From positions 19,735,490-19,799,489 of the forward strand of contig JAQNBH010000014.1 of the NCBI GenBank assembly GCA_028752905.1: a stretch of DNA of 64,000 nt. The letters are read 5' to 3'. The translations under genes and the position numbers were made by a program. The stretch comes from Cladorhizidae sp. MBARI D1340-BT2 (lineage: Eukaryota; Porifera; Demospongiae; Poecilosclerida; Cladorhizidae). The notes beneath the pieces were generated by a model. It was not told where the DNA came from and searched no databases. It saw only the letters and a program-made list of their open reading frames with translations. Positions 45,780-57,545 of this stretch are shown in pieces (within the stretch, counting starts at the first letter, position 1; each line of letters begins with the position of its first letter).

Positions 45780-47227
45780 GTTGAATTTCTTCACTTTGAC
45801 ATTCAGAGCAGTGGGCAGAAATCAGATTGCGTCAACACCGCTCACCAGCCATCGCAATGCTTTGTTTTAATAAAACAGTCGGATTCCCCTTGTCCGTTCC
45901 AGTTCCAAGTTGGCTGTTAGTCGTCTGCTGAGACACCTCCCCGCGAAAGGGAGGCCAAGCTGTGGCCATCCACGGGTGGATGCTCCACAGTCCAGCTTGG
46001 ACCGACGCGGAGCACCAAGCCTCCACCAGCCCGCTTCGCGTCCTCCCGCTTCCGACAACAGCCTGACAGACCCAGTCCTTAGAGCCAATCCTTTTTCCGA
46101 AGTTACGGATCCGTTTTGCCGACTTCCCTTACCTACATTGTTCTATCAACTAAAGGCTGTTCACCTTGGAGACCAGATGCGGTTATCGGTACGACCGGGT
46201 GCGAAAATCAAACGCTCCCTTGGATTTTCTCGGGCCGTCGAGAGCGCACCAGACTCTACAACAAGTGTGATGCTTTACCGGACATTCAACCCTATCTCCA
46301 GCCAATCTGATTCCAGGGTGCCAGTCCGTTAAGAAGAAAAGACAATTCTTCCCGGGGCTACCGCCGACGTCTCCGAGTTTGCATGCATCGCCGCCGCAGG
46401 CACTGGGCCCTATCCGCATCCCGGTTCGGGAATGTTAACCCGATTCCCTATCGAGGAACGGCGTGGGTCGCCGCCCAAGGACCTCTCACTTCTCTTAGGA
46501 TCGACTAATCCATGTCCAACTGCTGTTCACATGGAACCCCTCTTCACTTCAGTCTTCCAAGTTCTCATTTGAATATTTGCTACTACCACCAAGATCTGCA
46601 CCAGGGGCGGGTTCAACCTGGCTCGCGCCAGAGGCTGCACGGCCAACACCCGCACCCTCCTACACGTCGAGTCCAGCTCCTCGACCTGACGGCCGGGTAT
46701 GGGTACGACACTCGAGTGCCATCCATTTTCAGGGCTAGTGGATACAGCAGGTGAGTTGTTACACACTCCTTGGAGGATTACGACTTCCATGGCCACCGTC
46801 CTGCTGTCTATATCAACCAACACCTTTCATGGGATCTGATGAGCGTCGATTCGGGCACCTTAACCTGGCTTTTGGTTCATCCCACATCACCAGTTCTGCT
46901 TACCAAAAATGGCCCACTAGGAACCCCAGAATTCCGCGTCTGACTTCAGTCAAGCAAGCCGGACTTGTTACCCATTTAAAGTTCGAGTATAGGTTGAGGC
47001 TGTTTAAGTCCCAAGACCTCAAATCATTCGCTTTACCTGATAAAACTGCACCGGGCTCCAGCTATCCGGAGGGAAACTTCGGAGGGTACCAGCTACTAGA
47101 TGGTTCGATTAGTCTTCCACCCCTGCACCCAAATTTGACGATCGATTTGCACGTCAGAATCGCTGCGAGCTTCCACTGGTCAGAGTTTCCTCAGTCTTCG
47201 CCCTATTCAGGCATAGTTCACTATCTT
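45053..47227 (-). rRNA. 28S rRNA fragment (partial, degenerate)
   Basis: On the minus strand the sequence runs through about 2.2 kb of 28S: AGATAGTGAACTATGCC, CTAGTAGCTGGTTCCC-like text, ACTAGCCCTGAAAATGGATG, AAGTTCTCATTT complement, ACTGTTTTATTAAAACAAAG, the R2 target region, and ACAGGGATAACTGGCTTGTG. It ends after AACGTGAGC. Both the 5' third and the true 3' end are missing. The normally invariant R2 site reads GGTAACCAAATGCC instead of GGTAGCCAAATGCC. Compared with the second fragment at the right edge it has extra C-to-T type changes (AATCTGATACG against AATCCGACACG). It is an rRNA pseudogene. The long ORFs across it are accidental. Confidence 0.92.
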
Positions 47228-47274
47228 GGAGAGAAGCTGGCCAAACTGAGCTATTTAGAGGAATTAAAAGTCGT
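47228..47274 (+). rRNA. 18S rRNA 3'-region fragment at LINE 5' junction
   Basis: GAGAAGCTGGCCAAACTGAG, then CTATTTAGAGGAATTAAAAG, TCGT matches the last helix region of 18S up to AAGTCGT. It is on the opposite strand to the adjoining 28S fragment. The 5' end of LINE family 2 starts immediately after TCGT at 47,275. Confidence 0.85.
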
Positions 47275-47385
47275 CCCTGGGTATTTAGTTCTGCCTCACC
47301 GTTGGTCCTGGGGTGAACAGGGGGGGAGATTCGTCTGCATTTCTGGCCAATTAAGAACTGCACCTCGCATAGGAGATGCTGAAAA
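47275..47385 (+). mobile_element. LINE family 2, 5' end fragment
   Basis: CCCTGGGTATTTAGTTCTGC through ctggccaattaagaactgca matches the starts of the two longer family-2 copies (51,721 and 58,969). It breaks off at about 47,385 and family-1 sequence follows. Confidence 0.78.
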
Positions 47386-48288
47386 AATCCTGGCGAGAAA
47401 AGGGCTACTAACACCTTGTGACAAGACCTCGGGGTACAAGGACAAGGCAGGCCCCTTCCGCTAAAAACAATGCAAAAGAGGACCAGTGGGGAGGCACTGG
47501 CAGCAAAACTAACCCATGGGGTGCACTACCAGCAGGCCCTGGGGGACAGCAAAGTCATGGGGGATACGAACAAGTGGCTAACGGATGGAGTATTGTCACC
47601 AGAGACTGAGGCCATAATTGTAGCAGCCCAGGATGGTGTAACAATGACAAGGAAGTATCAGCCGGAAAATAAAAATGAATCTGGAATGCCGAAAGTGGTG
47701 CCAGGACCCAGAAACCCTAGGCCACATAGTCTCGTCCGGCCAGTACCACCAATGGAGCCTACATAATGAAAGAGAAGACAGGGTACTCTAACAGCTAACA
47801 AAAGCAGTCTGCAGGGGCCTCAAGGTAGCGATTCCACAAAGCATTCACGCTCAAGATGAAAGGGGGCCAAAGCAGGCCAGAGGTGATTGAGACATCTGAC
47901 AAGATCGTGCAGGTGGACATGCCACTATGTACCCTACGTGAAACAGCGGGACACAGACCAGACCTCACTGTAGAGCTCAAAGGGGAAAAGAGAATTATAC
48001 TGTTCGAGGTGGCGTGTGCATGGGACCCGCTGGGCAAAGAGATGGAGTCCCAGAAGATATCTAAGTACAGCAAACTAGCAGCAGACCTGGCCCGACAAAA
48101 GCCACGGGTACAGGATCACAATGGTGCCAATAGTATTGGGAGACTTGGGGCCGATAGGTAACATGGCCCACCTAAGGAGGGCAGGGATCCTGACGAAAAA
48201 AGAAATCACAGATTTTATAGCCAACGGACAAAGAGAAACCCTGTGCTCCTTGGTAAAACTAATCAAGGGATACATGCCGGAAGAGTGA
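47386..48288 (+). pseudogene. LINE family 1 ORF C-terminus, copy A
   Basis: Fragments in shifting frames match copy B: EALAAKLTHGVHYQQALGDS, then the endonuclease part RPDLTVELKGEKRIILFEVA with CAWDPL. It ends in the TGA at 48,286. The CCHC finger is damaged. Several frameshifts. Confidence 0.8.
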
Positions 48289-48595
48289 ACTCCCTCAAGC
48301 CAGCACCAAACCCATATGCAAACAGTGAACCAAAGACGGTGACCACGCACACGTATACACCTATTCATTAATGTATTTTGTACCCACAACACCTGCCACA
48401 AAGCGAAAAGATGAGCTCAAACAGGGAGACGGGAGATGGAAAAGGGTAAAAGTGAAGAGCCAGCCAACAGCCACGGCAGACAAACACGAGGAGGGGCAAA
48501 GCAAAGCAAAGGGTTAGACCTTATACTCAGCAGTCCGCCAAACGTCGAGGTACTTTATATCCCGCGCCGATCGGCCTGTAGTCCAGCAGACAATA
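47386..48595 (+). mobile_element. LINE family 1, copy A (3' part)
   Basis: A 5'-truncated family-1 copy. It enters within the ORF (AEKILARKGLL region, like copy B at 50,447) and runs past the stop at 48,286-48,288 into the 3' untranslated part (gccgatcggcctgtagtcca, cagacaatac), ending near 48,590. Copy B begins directly after. Confidence 0.8.
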
Positions 48596-51500
48596 CTCCT
48601 GCGGTGAAGCAGAAGAACAGAGACACCCCCCAAGCTGTCCCAAACTGGAGGAAAGCATGGCAAATGCCCAAAAGCAAATGCCAGGCTGGAACACTACAGG
48701 ACCTGACCAGATCTCAGCTCACTGGGTAAACCTTTAAAGTAAAAAAGTGATTGATAAAAATGGCAGGGAGACGGGGGAAAGGTGCCGAGAAAGGGGGGAG
48801 GGGAGGAGGGGAGCAGTGCCCAAACCATGCCCCAGGAGACTCGTTAAGTCCACCATGCCCACATGTACCCACAGCTCAAGACCCTGAAATACACAGCTTT
48901 GATCTTGGAGGGAATACTGATGGAGTGCCTAAGAGGGGAAAGAGAAATCCCAGGGTGGCTAGCCAGAGGCAGAACGGTACTAATCCCCAAAGAAGGTGCA
49001 GCAAACGGCCCAGGGCAGTACATGTAGGATAAATGCTAAGGAAGCAATAACCAGATCAAAATACATAATTGCTGGTGTTTCTATCAACTTTGACCCACAG
49101 ACCCATCACCTGCCTGAACAGTAGTTACAAATGGCTAACCAGCGCGATGACCGTGGTCCTAGGGGCTCATGTCCAGAGGTACGATATCCTCCCCACCGAG
49201 CAGAAAGCACTCAAGAAAGGGAGACGGGGCTGGCTAACAATATACAAGGCCATAGCCCGGGAGGCCCAGGTAAGAATACCATAAGGCCAAAAGAGATAGT
49301 ATGCTAGCATCACCTCTATAAGTAGATGTGTGTGATAGTGCTGCAAGAGTGCCCGTGGGTTTGTGCGTGCCTATGTGTACGTGGGTATATGTGCACATGA
49401 GTGTGTATATATGTATATATAAGTATATGTGGGTGTGGGTGTTGACCCAGGTGCTCAGGAACAGCCTGTCGGTGGGATGGATCGACTACAAAAAGGCCTT
49501 TGACATGACCCCACACAAGTGGATCACAAGAGTGCTAAAAGTGATCAGAGCACCAAGGGAGATAAGAGAGACAATCAAAGCCCTGATCCCTCTGTGGAAG
49601 TCGGATATAACCCTCAAGGTGAATGAGCATAAGACAACAAAGGTCCCTATTGACTTCCTGAGAGGCATATTCCAGAGAGACTCCCTATCGCCTCTCCTCT
49701 TCTGCACGGCTCCCCTGTCCCATGCCCTGAAGAGCACACAGGGTTATCCCAGTAAATACCAAAAAGTCCCAGTTACCCACCTAATGTATATGGATGACCT
49801 TAAGGTCTGTGCTACCTCTGAAAAGAAGCTCAGAGAGGCCTTAAACAGAGCTGAGAAGGTAACGCAAGCAATTGGGATGGAGCACGGGCTCCAAAAGTGT
49901 GCAACAGTACACATGGTAAAAGGCAGAATGACGAGGAGAGGAGGGGGGACAAGACTAGGAAGTGGAGTAATAGAGGAAGTAAAAGATGTGTACAGGTACC
50001 TGGGGATTGGACAGGTCTTCAGAACCGACCAGGCAAGAGCAAAGAACCGAGTGACAATTGAATATAAGAAGAGAGTGAACAGGGTATGGGGGACAGACCT
50101 GAATTCCAGGAAAAAAACAGAACTCCACAATGCATGGGGCATGGGGCTGTTCAGATATTACCTCGGGGCAGTGCTGTGATCAAGAGGAAACCTGAAAGCC
50201 CTAGACAGGTGGACGAGGAGGAAACTATCAGGGAAGAAACTGCACAATAAAAGAGCTGCAATAGAGAGGCTATATCTCCCAAGAGCAGAGAGAGGGCGAG
50301 GCCTTTTGAACTTGGAAGACCAATGGGAACTGGAGACAGTGTCGGTAGCCACTTACCTGACAACCAGCGAAGACGAAGACATGAATGGTGCAGTGCATCT
50401 ACAAAGATTGCTCACCGGTGAGGGTAAGCAAACCTTGGTAGTTGATGCGGGAAAAATCCTGGCAACAAGAGGGCTACAGGCACCGCAAGGCCTCAGGGAA
50501 CTAGGACAGAAATGGGCCTCTGTCCTGGAAGAGCTCAAAGTCATACAAAAAAGGACCCGATAGGAGACACTGGCAGAAAAGATTATCCATGGGGTGCAAT
50601 ACCAGCAGCTCCTGGCGGACAGCGAAGTTAAAGGGGATAGCAACAAGTGGCTGACGGACGGAGTGCTGTCGCCATAGACCGAAGCCATCATAGTAGCAGC
50701 CCAGGATGGTGTAACAATGACCAGGAGCAACCAACACAAAATCCTGAAAGCTAAAGTAAGCCTGGAATGCCGAAAATGTGGCCAGGGCCCAGAAACCCTT
50801 GGCCACATAGTCTCATCCTGCGGATACCACCATTGGGGACTGCATAAGGAAAGGCATGACAGAGTGCTCTATCAACTTACCAAGGCAGTCCTCAGGGGCC
50901 TCCGAATAGTGAACCCACAAAGTTTGAGGAAGAAAAAGGGCCAAAGTAAGCCAGAAGTGGTTGAAACGAAGGACAAGATCATACAGGTGGACATGCCTCT
51001 ATGCACCCTACGTGAAACGACGGGACGCAGGCCTGATCTCACAGTGGAGCTGAAAGGGGGAAAGCGAGTGATTTTGTTTGAGGTGGGATGTGCGTGGGAC
51101 CCGCTGGTCAGAGAGAGGGAATCGCAAAAGGTATCAAAATACAGCGAACTAGCTGCAGACCTGGCCCGGCAAAAGCCAGGATACAAGATAACCACAGTAC
51201 CAGTGGTATTCGGAGACCTGGGGCTGATAGGCAATATGAAAGCCCACCTCAGGAGAGCAGAGATCTGGACAGAAAAGGAAATCAGCAAATTCATGGCCAA
51301 TGGACAGAGAGAAACCCTCTGCTCCTTGGTGAAAATGATTAAAAGGCACATGACAGAAGAATGAACTCCCTCGGACCAGCACCAAACCAGCACACAAACA
51401 ATGTACGATAGCCGATTACCATGTACATATATGCCAGCTCATAAAAGTGTTTTGCTCTAATTGTACCCACGCCACGTGCCACAAAGCAAAAAGATGAGCT

Positions 51501-51709
51501 CCACAGGAGACGGGAAAGGAAAAAGGGGAAAAAGTGAGGGGCCAGCAAGAAGGTTAGACAGAGGAACGGCAAATTGAAGAAAAGGGTTAGACCTTATACT
51601 CAGCAACCCACCAAACGTCGAGGTACTTTATCTCCCATGCCGATCGGCCTGTAGTCCAGCAGACAATACCACCTGTGCGCAAAATAAACGGGAGCCCCAG
51701 TTGGGCAGT
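48596..51709 (+). mobile_element. LINE family 1, copy B (longest)
   Basis: It covers most of the reverse transcriptase, the CCHC finger, the restriction-like endonuclease and a 3' untranslated part. The 3' end at 51,709 (ttgggcagt) abuts the 18S piece GTAAAAGTCGT. The 5' end is lost. A tg/ta-rich simple repeat at about 49,340-49,440 interrupts the reverse transcriptase. Confidence 0.82.
48660..51364 (+). pseudogene. R4/Dong-like LINE ORF, family 1 copy B
   Basis: A single-ORF type LINE protein. N-terminal reverse transcriptase text (GPDQISAHWV, EIPGWLARGRTVLIPKEG) is followed by RPITCLNSSYKWLTSAM, GWIDYKKAFDMTPH and the active-site box YMDDLKV. GMEHGLQKCA and YRYLGI follow, which is the R4/Dong style. 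The CCHC finger reads CRKCGQGPETLGHIVSSC and HKERHDRVLYQL. The endonuclease has RRPDLTVEL, VILFEVGCAWDPLV and KVSKYSELA, the PD-(D/E)XK arrangement that nicks target DNA in R2, R4 and NeSL elements. It ends at TGA 51,362. Insertions near 49,020-49,090 and 49,300-49,440 plus stops at about 50,178, 50,561 and 50,677 break it. Confidence 0.85.
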
Positions 51710-51720
51710 GTAAAAGTCGT
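51710..51720 (+). other. 18S target-site remnant between LINEs
   Basis: GTAAAAGTCGT is the conserved 18S sequence. It joins the 3' end of family 1 to the 5' end of family 2 and repeats at 58,246-58,256 beyond the family-2 copy, so it serves as that copy's target-site duplication. Confidence 0.8.
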
Positions 51721-51978
51721 CTCCAGGTGTGCAGATTCGCCTCACCATGGCTCTGGGGTGAACAGCGGTGTGCATTCGTCTGCACTTCTGGCCAAGTAAG
51801 ATCTGCACCTCTGCGTGGGGTAGCTTCCCGCGCAGTTGTATGTACTATCTCCTAAAGGTCCGGAAAGAGAAAGGCAGCGCCCAGCCTACAAGGTGCGCAC
51901 CGGGGAAAATGGTGAAAGGGTCTTAAGAGTTTGTGTGTCTCCTCCCAGCCGAGACGGCAGTCCTATGCTTAGTGGCGC

Positions 51979-53711
51979 CATGGGAGGTAGGGTGAGCCGT
52001 GGTGCAAGCCAAGCTGCTCGACTGGTCAAGCGTATCCAATGGACACCTCAGTTGGACGCTTCGCTGCAAGAAATTATTAATGAGGTTGGGCCCAGGTCAT
52101 CTGGGACCCCAGTAAAGAGGCGCTCCCTGTGGAGAGAGCCCCATCCCGAGTTAACCACGACGGTTGGTGAGATCGCTGCACGGGTTACAAGAATTCTGAA
52201 GAGACAGAAGGAAGAGCCATTAGATTCTCCGCCTCGGGCTGGGGCCGGGTCCATGGAGAGAGTTGCGGCAGGAGTACCATCAGCTCCGATGATGCCTTCT
52301 GTCACTGAGTGGGAAGAACAGAGATTGAGCGTCGTTTGTGATGATGATTCAGTTGTTGACACTGATCTTAGATGAGAGCTCCGAACTGAGTTCGAGAGGC
52401 AGACTGGGGGATGAGACGAAGGCAGTTTTGAAAATCGTTCGAGGATGCTCTGCAAGGGTATCTGGCAGAACAGTGCAATAGTGCGAAAGGTCGACAAGGG
52501 AATGAGGAGAATGTGGCTAGATGGCGAAAACAGCTCCTGGTGACTCAACTGTCTAGTTTATGCAGGTTCAGTTGTGGTCTGCCAGAAGTCCCTGAAGCAT
52601 CGGCCAGAGAGAGTGGGAATCCCTCTGGGGCAGACTAGTATGAGAATCAAAACTGCTAGATTCAACACACTCAGAAAGCTGATCCGTTGGCTTACCTGCG
52701 ACGTCACTAGACACTCGCTCATGCGACGACCCACCATGAGACAGAAGAGACTGGCGGTGCGGCTAAGGAAGATGTTCGGTAATAAGATCTTACCTGAATT
52801 GAGGGCCTTGTTGGAGAACCGTAAAGGTTTGTTGAATGTCAAGGCCCTACAGCTTAGATGCATGAAGAACAAGGAAAATGAACGAGGTGAGAGACTGCAG
52901 TATCAACTGCACGTCCCTCGTAGTCTCATGGCTGGTGGGAGCAGCGTCTGTCAGAGTAGGCCAAACGAGTCAGGAGTAAAGAACTTTTGGAACGGAGTCT
53001 AGGTAGGAAGTGTTAATTTGATTGGCAAGACAGTTCAGTATCGGGCTGGATCACGAGCTTGAGTCATGTTACTAATGACCAAGACCTTTCTGAGTGTGTA
53101 AATGAAGCTACATGGAGTAATGTTGTAGGAAAGGCACGTCCGTGGTAGGCAGCAGGCCCAGATTTTATCTCGGCCTTTTGGTGGAAGTCCTTCCCCATGG
53201 CAGGGTCGGGACTGCATGAGTTAGTGAGCGAGGTGATCCTTAGGGAAAAGGAGATCCCCCACTGGATGATAGCAGATAGAACAGTCCTGGTGCCCAAGGA
53301 TGGTTGCCAGGGGGAGTCGAGCCAGTATCGGCCCATCACTTGTTTGAATACGAGTTACAAACTTTTCACTGGCTTGCTGATGCATATTCTCGAGAATCAC
53401 GTTAATGAGAAACTGCTGCTTCAGATCGAGCAGAAAGCCGTCCGAAAAGGCAGTCGAGAATGTATTAATGCCTTTTTGGTGGACTCCATCATGGAAGCGA
53501 CTCACAAGAGATGCAACCTGGCTGTGGCGGCATGGATAGACTACCAAAAAGCATGTGATAGAGTGCCCCACGGTCGGCTATTGAAAGTGCTTGAGGCCAT
53601 CAATGCACCCAAAGCGCTCGTACGAGTGCTTGCCAACGTGATTTCAAAGTGGAAATCCGTATTCTGCTTGGGATCGGGACGGGACGCGGATCGGATCCAC
53701 ATGGTATTTAA
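51979..53711 (+). pseudogene. LINE family 2 ORF, N-terminal half, copy 1
   Basis: It begins at about MGGRVSRGASQAARL (51,979). Next come a possible DNA-binding stretch (KRIQWTPQLDASLQEII), a basic region (LMRRPTMRQKRLAVRLRKM), and the reverse transcriptase start: ILREKEIPHWMIADRTVLVP, QYRPITCLNTSYKLFTG and AAWIDYQKACDRVPH, which holds the first catalytic Asp. A TGA at 52,373, a TAG after AFRKARPW (about 53,146) and frame changes disable it. It stops at a piggyBac insertion at 53,712 and resumes at 55,212. Confidence 0.82.
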
Positions 53712-55207
53712 CACTTACGCGGCATCAATTGAAAATGTCACAATAATCGTACGTGCGTTATACTCAAACCGGAAGTAACCATCTGGGTGCGGCATTTTTT
53801 TTTTTAAACCTTGTGTGCGATCGCATGGAGAAGAAACGGTCTGTTGTTAGTTGCTGCTACGGCATATTTACTACTCCAAAATTGTCCAAACAACAGAGAC
53901 ACATCCAGGGAACATTGGTTATCTCAGCAAACTGTGAGTATTCGATAGCCAGTTTAAAAAAACCCATCGCATTGACGCTATTGTTATAGCTTTGTTTAGA
54001 AACTAGTCATAGTAGCTTATACGCTATTTTTGTATGTTAGTCGGCTGCTTAGACTTTGCAAAGTATGCTAGATTTGTCTGTATGCTGTGTGGTAGCTATA
54101 TGATTGGCAATTTAGGTTGGTGGGAGCTATTTTTGTTACATTGTGTACTAAAACTTACCTGGCTATTATTATAGCTATCTAGATACAGGAACAAGATTGT
54201 CAGCAATAATAACAGCAAAAGTACATTTGAATAACTTGCTAGATCAAGTACAATGTTTTATAAGAAGATAATTGAATAACAATATAGTCATTGAATAACA
54301 ATATAGTCATGAATTCACTGTGTTGCTCTTGGTTTCTTCAGGATCTTAGCTGTGTGGTACTCTTTGAAGCACTCTTCTGGATGTAGAGGTGGGTGGTCAG
54401 AGCAACTCTGACAGTAATACACTGAGCCTGAGCCTGAGCGAACTGTAAGTGGCCTGTTTACGATCAGAATGTGTGCATAAATATTTGTTTCACGCAAAGA
54501 ACAGGTGAAGAAATATCCTTGGGCTCAACATCATCATCTGGCAAATTTGAACCAGGAGTTTCTGTGTACAAACGCTCGGTGGGGCTCATAATGTTGTCAA
54601 CTTCTTTGCACCTGACAAGCACACTTGAAGAATTTCCACTCGTATGGCCAGTTTCCACATCCATTTCCCCATCAGTCCCATCTACACTACTGCTGCCATT
54701 AGCATCTTCCATTTCTTCAGGGACCGCATCCTCCAGGCCATTCTTCCACATAATCTAGTTCATCTTCTTCCAATATCATCTATTTCATCTTCTTCCACAT
54801 CTAGTTCACTGTCACTTTCAAAGTCATTCTCAATATCAGAAACAGCCTCCAATACTGCCTGCAGATCCATATTTGTGTTTGTTTTGGATAAAAATACACA
54901 CCATGTTTCTTATTTGCACAGCTGGAAATGAACCACGAAATAAAACGCCTGTTATTTTTTTTTTTTTATGTTATTCATGGAGATGATGATGCATTCCCAA
55001 GTTTGATTATAAACCCATCAACCTTGTCTAGTAAGTACAGACTATAAAACAGACAATCCATGGAGCTATGCAACAAGAAATATCATGTCACAGAGGCTGT
55101 GACACACGCACTGCCAGCGGTAAATTGCTTGTCATGGGAGCTGTGACACACGCATACGTGGGGTGGATTGTTGTGTCACAAACGCCGTGACAAATGCAGT
55201 GTAAGAG
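53712..55207 (-). mobile_element. Internally deleted piggyBac in LINE family 2
   Basis: Flanked by TTAA (53,708-53,711 and 55,208-55,211), exactly where the LINE reading frame breaks when compared with copy 2 (60,951-60,960). Ends read CACTTACGCGGCAT and, inverted, CTCTTACACTGCAT. tgtcac/gtgacac motifs repeat near the right end. On the minus strand an acidic transposase start (LEAVSDIENDFESDSELDVE, from 54,872) and a cysteine-rich tail (YYCQSCSDHPPLHPEECFKE, near 54,370) remain, and the DDE core is gone. Different in sequence from the piggyBac at 35,055. Confidence 0.85.
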
Positions 55208-56836
55208 TTAAGAGGGGGCTTTTTCAGGGGGACTCCTTCTCACCTTTGCTTTTTGCCAACTGTATTGCACCTGTGTTACACGCGTTGAAGAATCAGGAAG
55301 GAGTTTGGAGTGCTGGTCTTAGGGCTCAAATTTCCCATCTCTTTTTCATGGATGACTTGAAGGTGTATGCAGAGGAACCGAAAGACTTGGAGGGGTTGAT
55401 ATGTTAAGTGGAAACATTGTCTAGGGCGGTGGGAATGGAGTTCGGACTGAGAAAGTGTGCTGTGGCAGAAATAAGAAGATGACGTCTTGTCAATGCAAGA
55501 GATATAATCCTGCATGATGGTAGAGATATAAGGGATATCACTTTAGGTAACACGTACAAGTACTTTGGTTTCGAGCAGTCATTGAAACTCGACCGACTTA
55601 AGATCAAGGAGAGACAGGCGATGACGTATTGGAAACAATTGCGCAGGATCAGGAAATCCCGCCTTAACTCCAAGTCAAAGGTGCAAGCAACGAATGTGTG
55701 GGCAGTTTCTTTGTACAGATATTTTTTTGGCACTATCAAGTGGACGAAGAGCGAATTGATCCAGCTTGATCGCCTAATGGGGGAATCCTTAGGCAGAATA
55801 AGTGTCATCACACCAACGCATCGCATCGTTGGAGACCTTCCCAGGGGTGGGTGGGTGCCAAGGTTTTATCGGTCTACAGAACTGTTGGGAGAGGGAGGTT
55901 GTCTCAACGGTGGTGTATCTGGCTACTGCCAAGGATCTGCATTGCAAAGGAGTGTTTCGACACCAGTTGCTCCTCGAGGGTGAGTCAAGTTGGAACGTCT
56001 TGCATGCAGCGCAGGAGGTTCTAGAGAGTTATCAGGAGCCCATTTCGATCAGAAGAGATGGAGGTGTGCTAGATGGGCGCTCAATCTCAACACAGAGAGC
56101 GTACCGAATGGTGCGAGCGGCCCAGGAGGAGTTTGCAACTGAACACTTGGAGTGGAAACTTATTCACAGAGTGTATTCCAAACAGTGGCACCTGAAAGGT
56201 ATGGATGCACTAGCCACACACTCCTGGCTCAAAAATGGAAGATTTCGTGCTGAGACCGAAGCACTGATTGTAGCGGCCCAAAACAGCGTGCTCTACACCA
56301 AGGCATATCGACCACTGGTGCTCAAAGAAAAGATTTCCGAGGAATGCCGACTGTGCAGGAAAGAGCCGGAAACAATTGTTCATCTGCTCGCCGGGTGCAC
56401 CAAACTGAACTGTACCTTCCACAATGAACGGCATGACCGAGTTCTGTATCAAGTATTGCGGACGCTTTGCAAAAAGTTGAATGTGACCTTGCCAGACTCT
56501 CTCATGTGGAGGGCCGGAGGCTGGAATGGTGTAGGGGTGCTAGAAAATTCTGAAGTAAAACTGAAGGTAGATCTCAGTCTGCCTACTGATCGCAGCATCA
56601 GCGTAAGGCGGTCAGACTTAGTGTTATCATTCTGGGAAACCCGGCACATCATGATTTTTTTAGTGGCATGTGCCTGGGATCCTCTTATTGTGGAAAGGGA
56701 GCAGGAGAAGAAGAGGAAGTACCGAGAGCTGGCTGCTGACCAGGCCACCGGGTGGCCGGGTTACCATGTCAATGTCATACCTTTAGTGATCGTTGATCTG
56801 GGGGCAGTGGGCAGTTTCACTTCAGAACTAGCGTGA
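55208..56836 (+). pseudogene. LINE family 2 ORF, C-terminal half, copy 1
   Basis: It resumes after the piggyBac with RGLFQGDSFSPLLFANCIAP. The active site is FFMDDLKVYAEE, then VGMEFGLRKCAV and NTYKYFGFEQSLK. After a frame change near 55,800 a 344-codon open frame holds the CCHC finger (CRLCRKEPETIVHLLAGC, HNERHDRVLYQV) and the endonuclease (CAWDPLIVEREQEKKRKYRE). The usual PD of the endonuclease reads SD here (VRRSDLVLSF). Stops at 55,405 and 55,480. It ends TGA 56,834. Confidence 0.85.
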
Positions 56837-57199
56837 ACAGGGATTTTCGCGTCAGGGGATATTCCCAACTTGGTCCGTGATTGTCAGTTCGAGGTCTTGA
56901 CGAGTGCAGAGCGAATCATATGGAGACAGCTAAACCTCTGATAAGCAAGAGCTTTCCGCTGTGCTCAAAACTCCTAGTATTATACCCTTTGACTGGAAAG
57001 ACGTAAAAATCCCACTGGCTCCTACTGACAAAACTTCACATGAAAATTCCTAGACTTGAAACTTTTTTTCCCTTTTTTTAAATTTTACCTTGCCCTTCAC
57101 CCTACTGAGTCCCAGACCTGATGCGTAAAACTCTAGTGCATAAAGCTTTTGACCAGCAAGAGCTTTCCCCAGTGCGTAAAACTCTTGGAGTATACATAA

Positions 57200-57545
57200 A
57201 GGTTTGTTTTTTGGTTCCTTGTTGTTTTTCCTTCTTATTTTTCCTTCTTTTTGCCCTTCATTTTTTCCTCCTTTTTTTTCCAGTAATTTTTTCCTTGTTT
57301 TCTTTTCTTCTTTTTCCCCCTTCTTTCCCCCCCCTTCTTTTCCCCCTCCTTTTCATCCCTTCTTTTCTTCTTTCTTTCCTTTTTTTTTCCTTTCTTTTTC
57401 TTCCTTCTTTTTCCCCCTTCTTTTCTTTCCTTCTTTTTTCCCCTCCTTTTATTTCCTTCTTTCCCCCCCTTTTTTCCCCCTTTTCTTTTCCTTTTTTAGC
57501 CTTATTTTTTCCACCTTCCTTTCTTTCTTCCTTTCTTTCTTTCTT
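57200..57545 (+). repeat. Polypyrimidine tract in family 2 3' region
   Basis: About 345 bases almost free of purines (tttcccccttctttt type). A tract of the same style and position occurs in copy 2 (62,610-62,965), with conserved text before (agctttccccagtgcgtaaa) and after (gcactgcctacgaacttgt). The long ORFs on both strands here are composition artefacts. Confidence 0.9.

Noticed and set aside
46751..47464. 237-codon plus ORF as a gene
   Set aside because: It lies almost wholly on the antisense strand of 28S rRNA and then LINE sequence. Other ORFs over 45,076-46,823 are rejected for the same reason.
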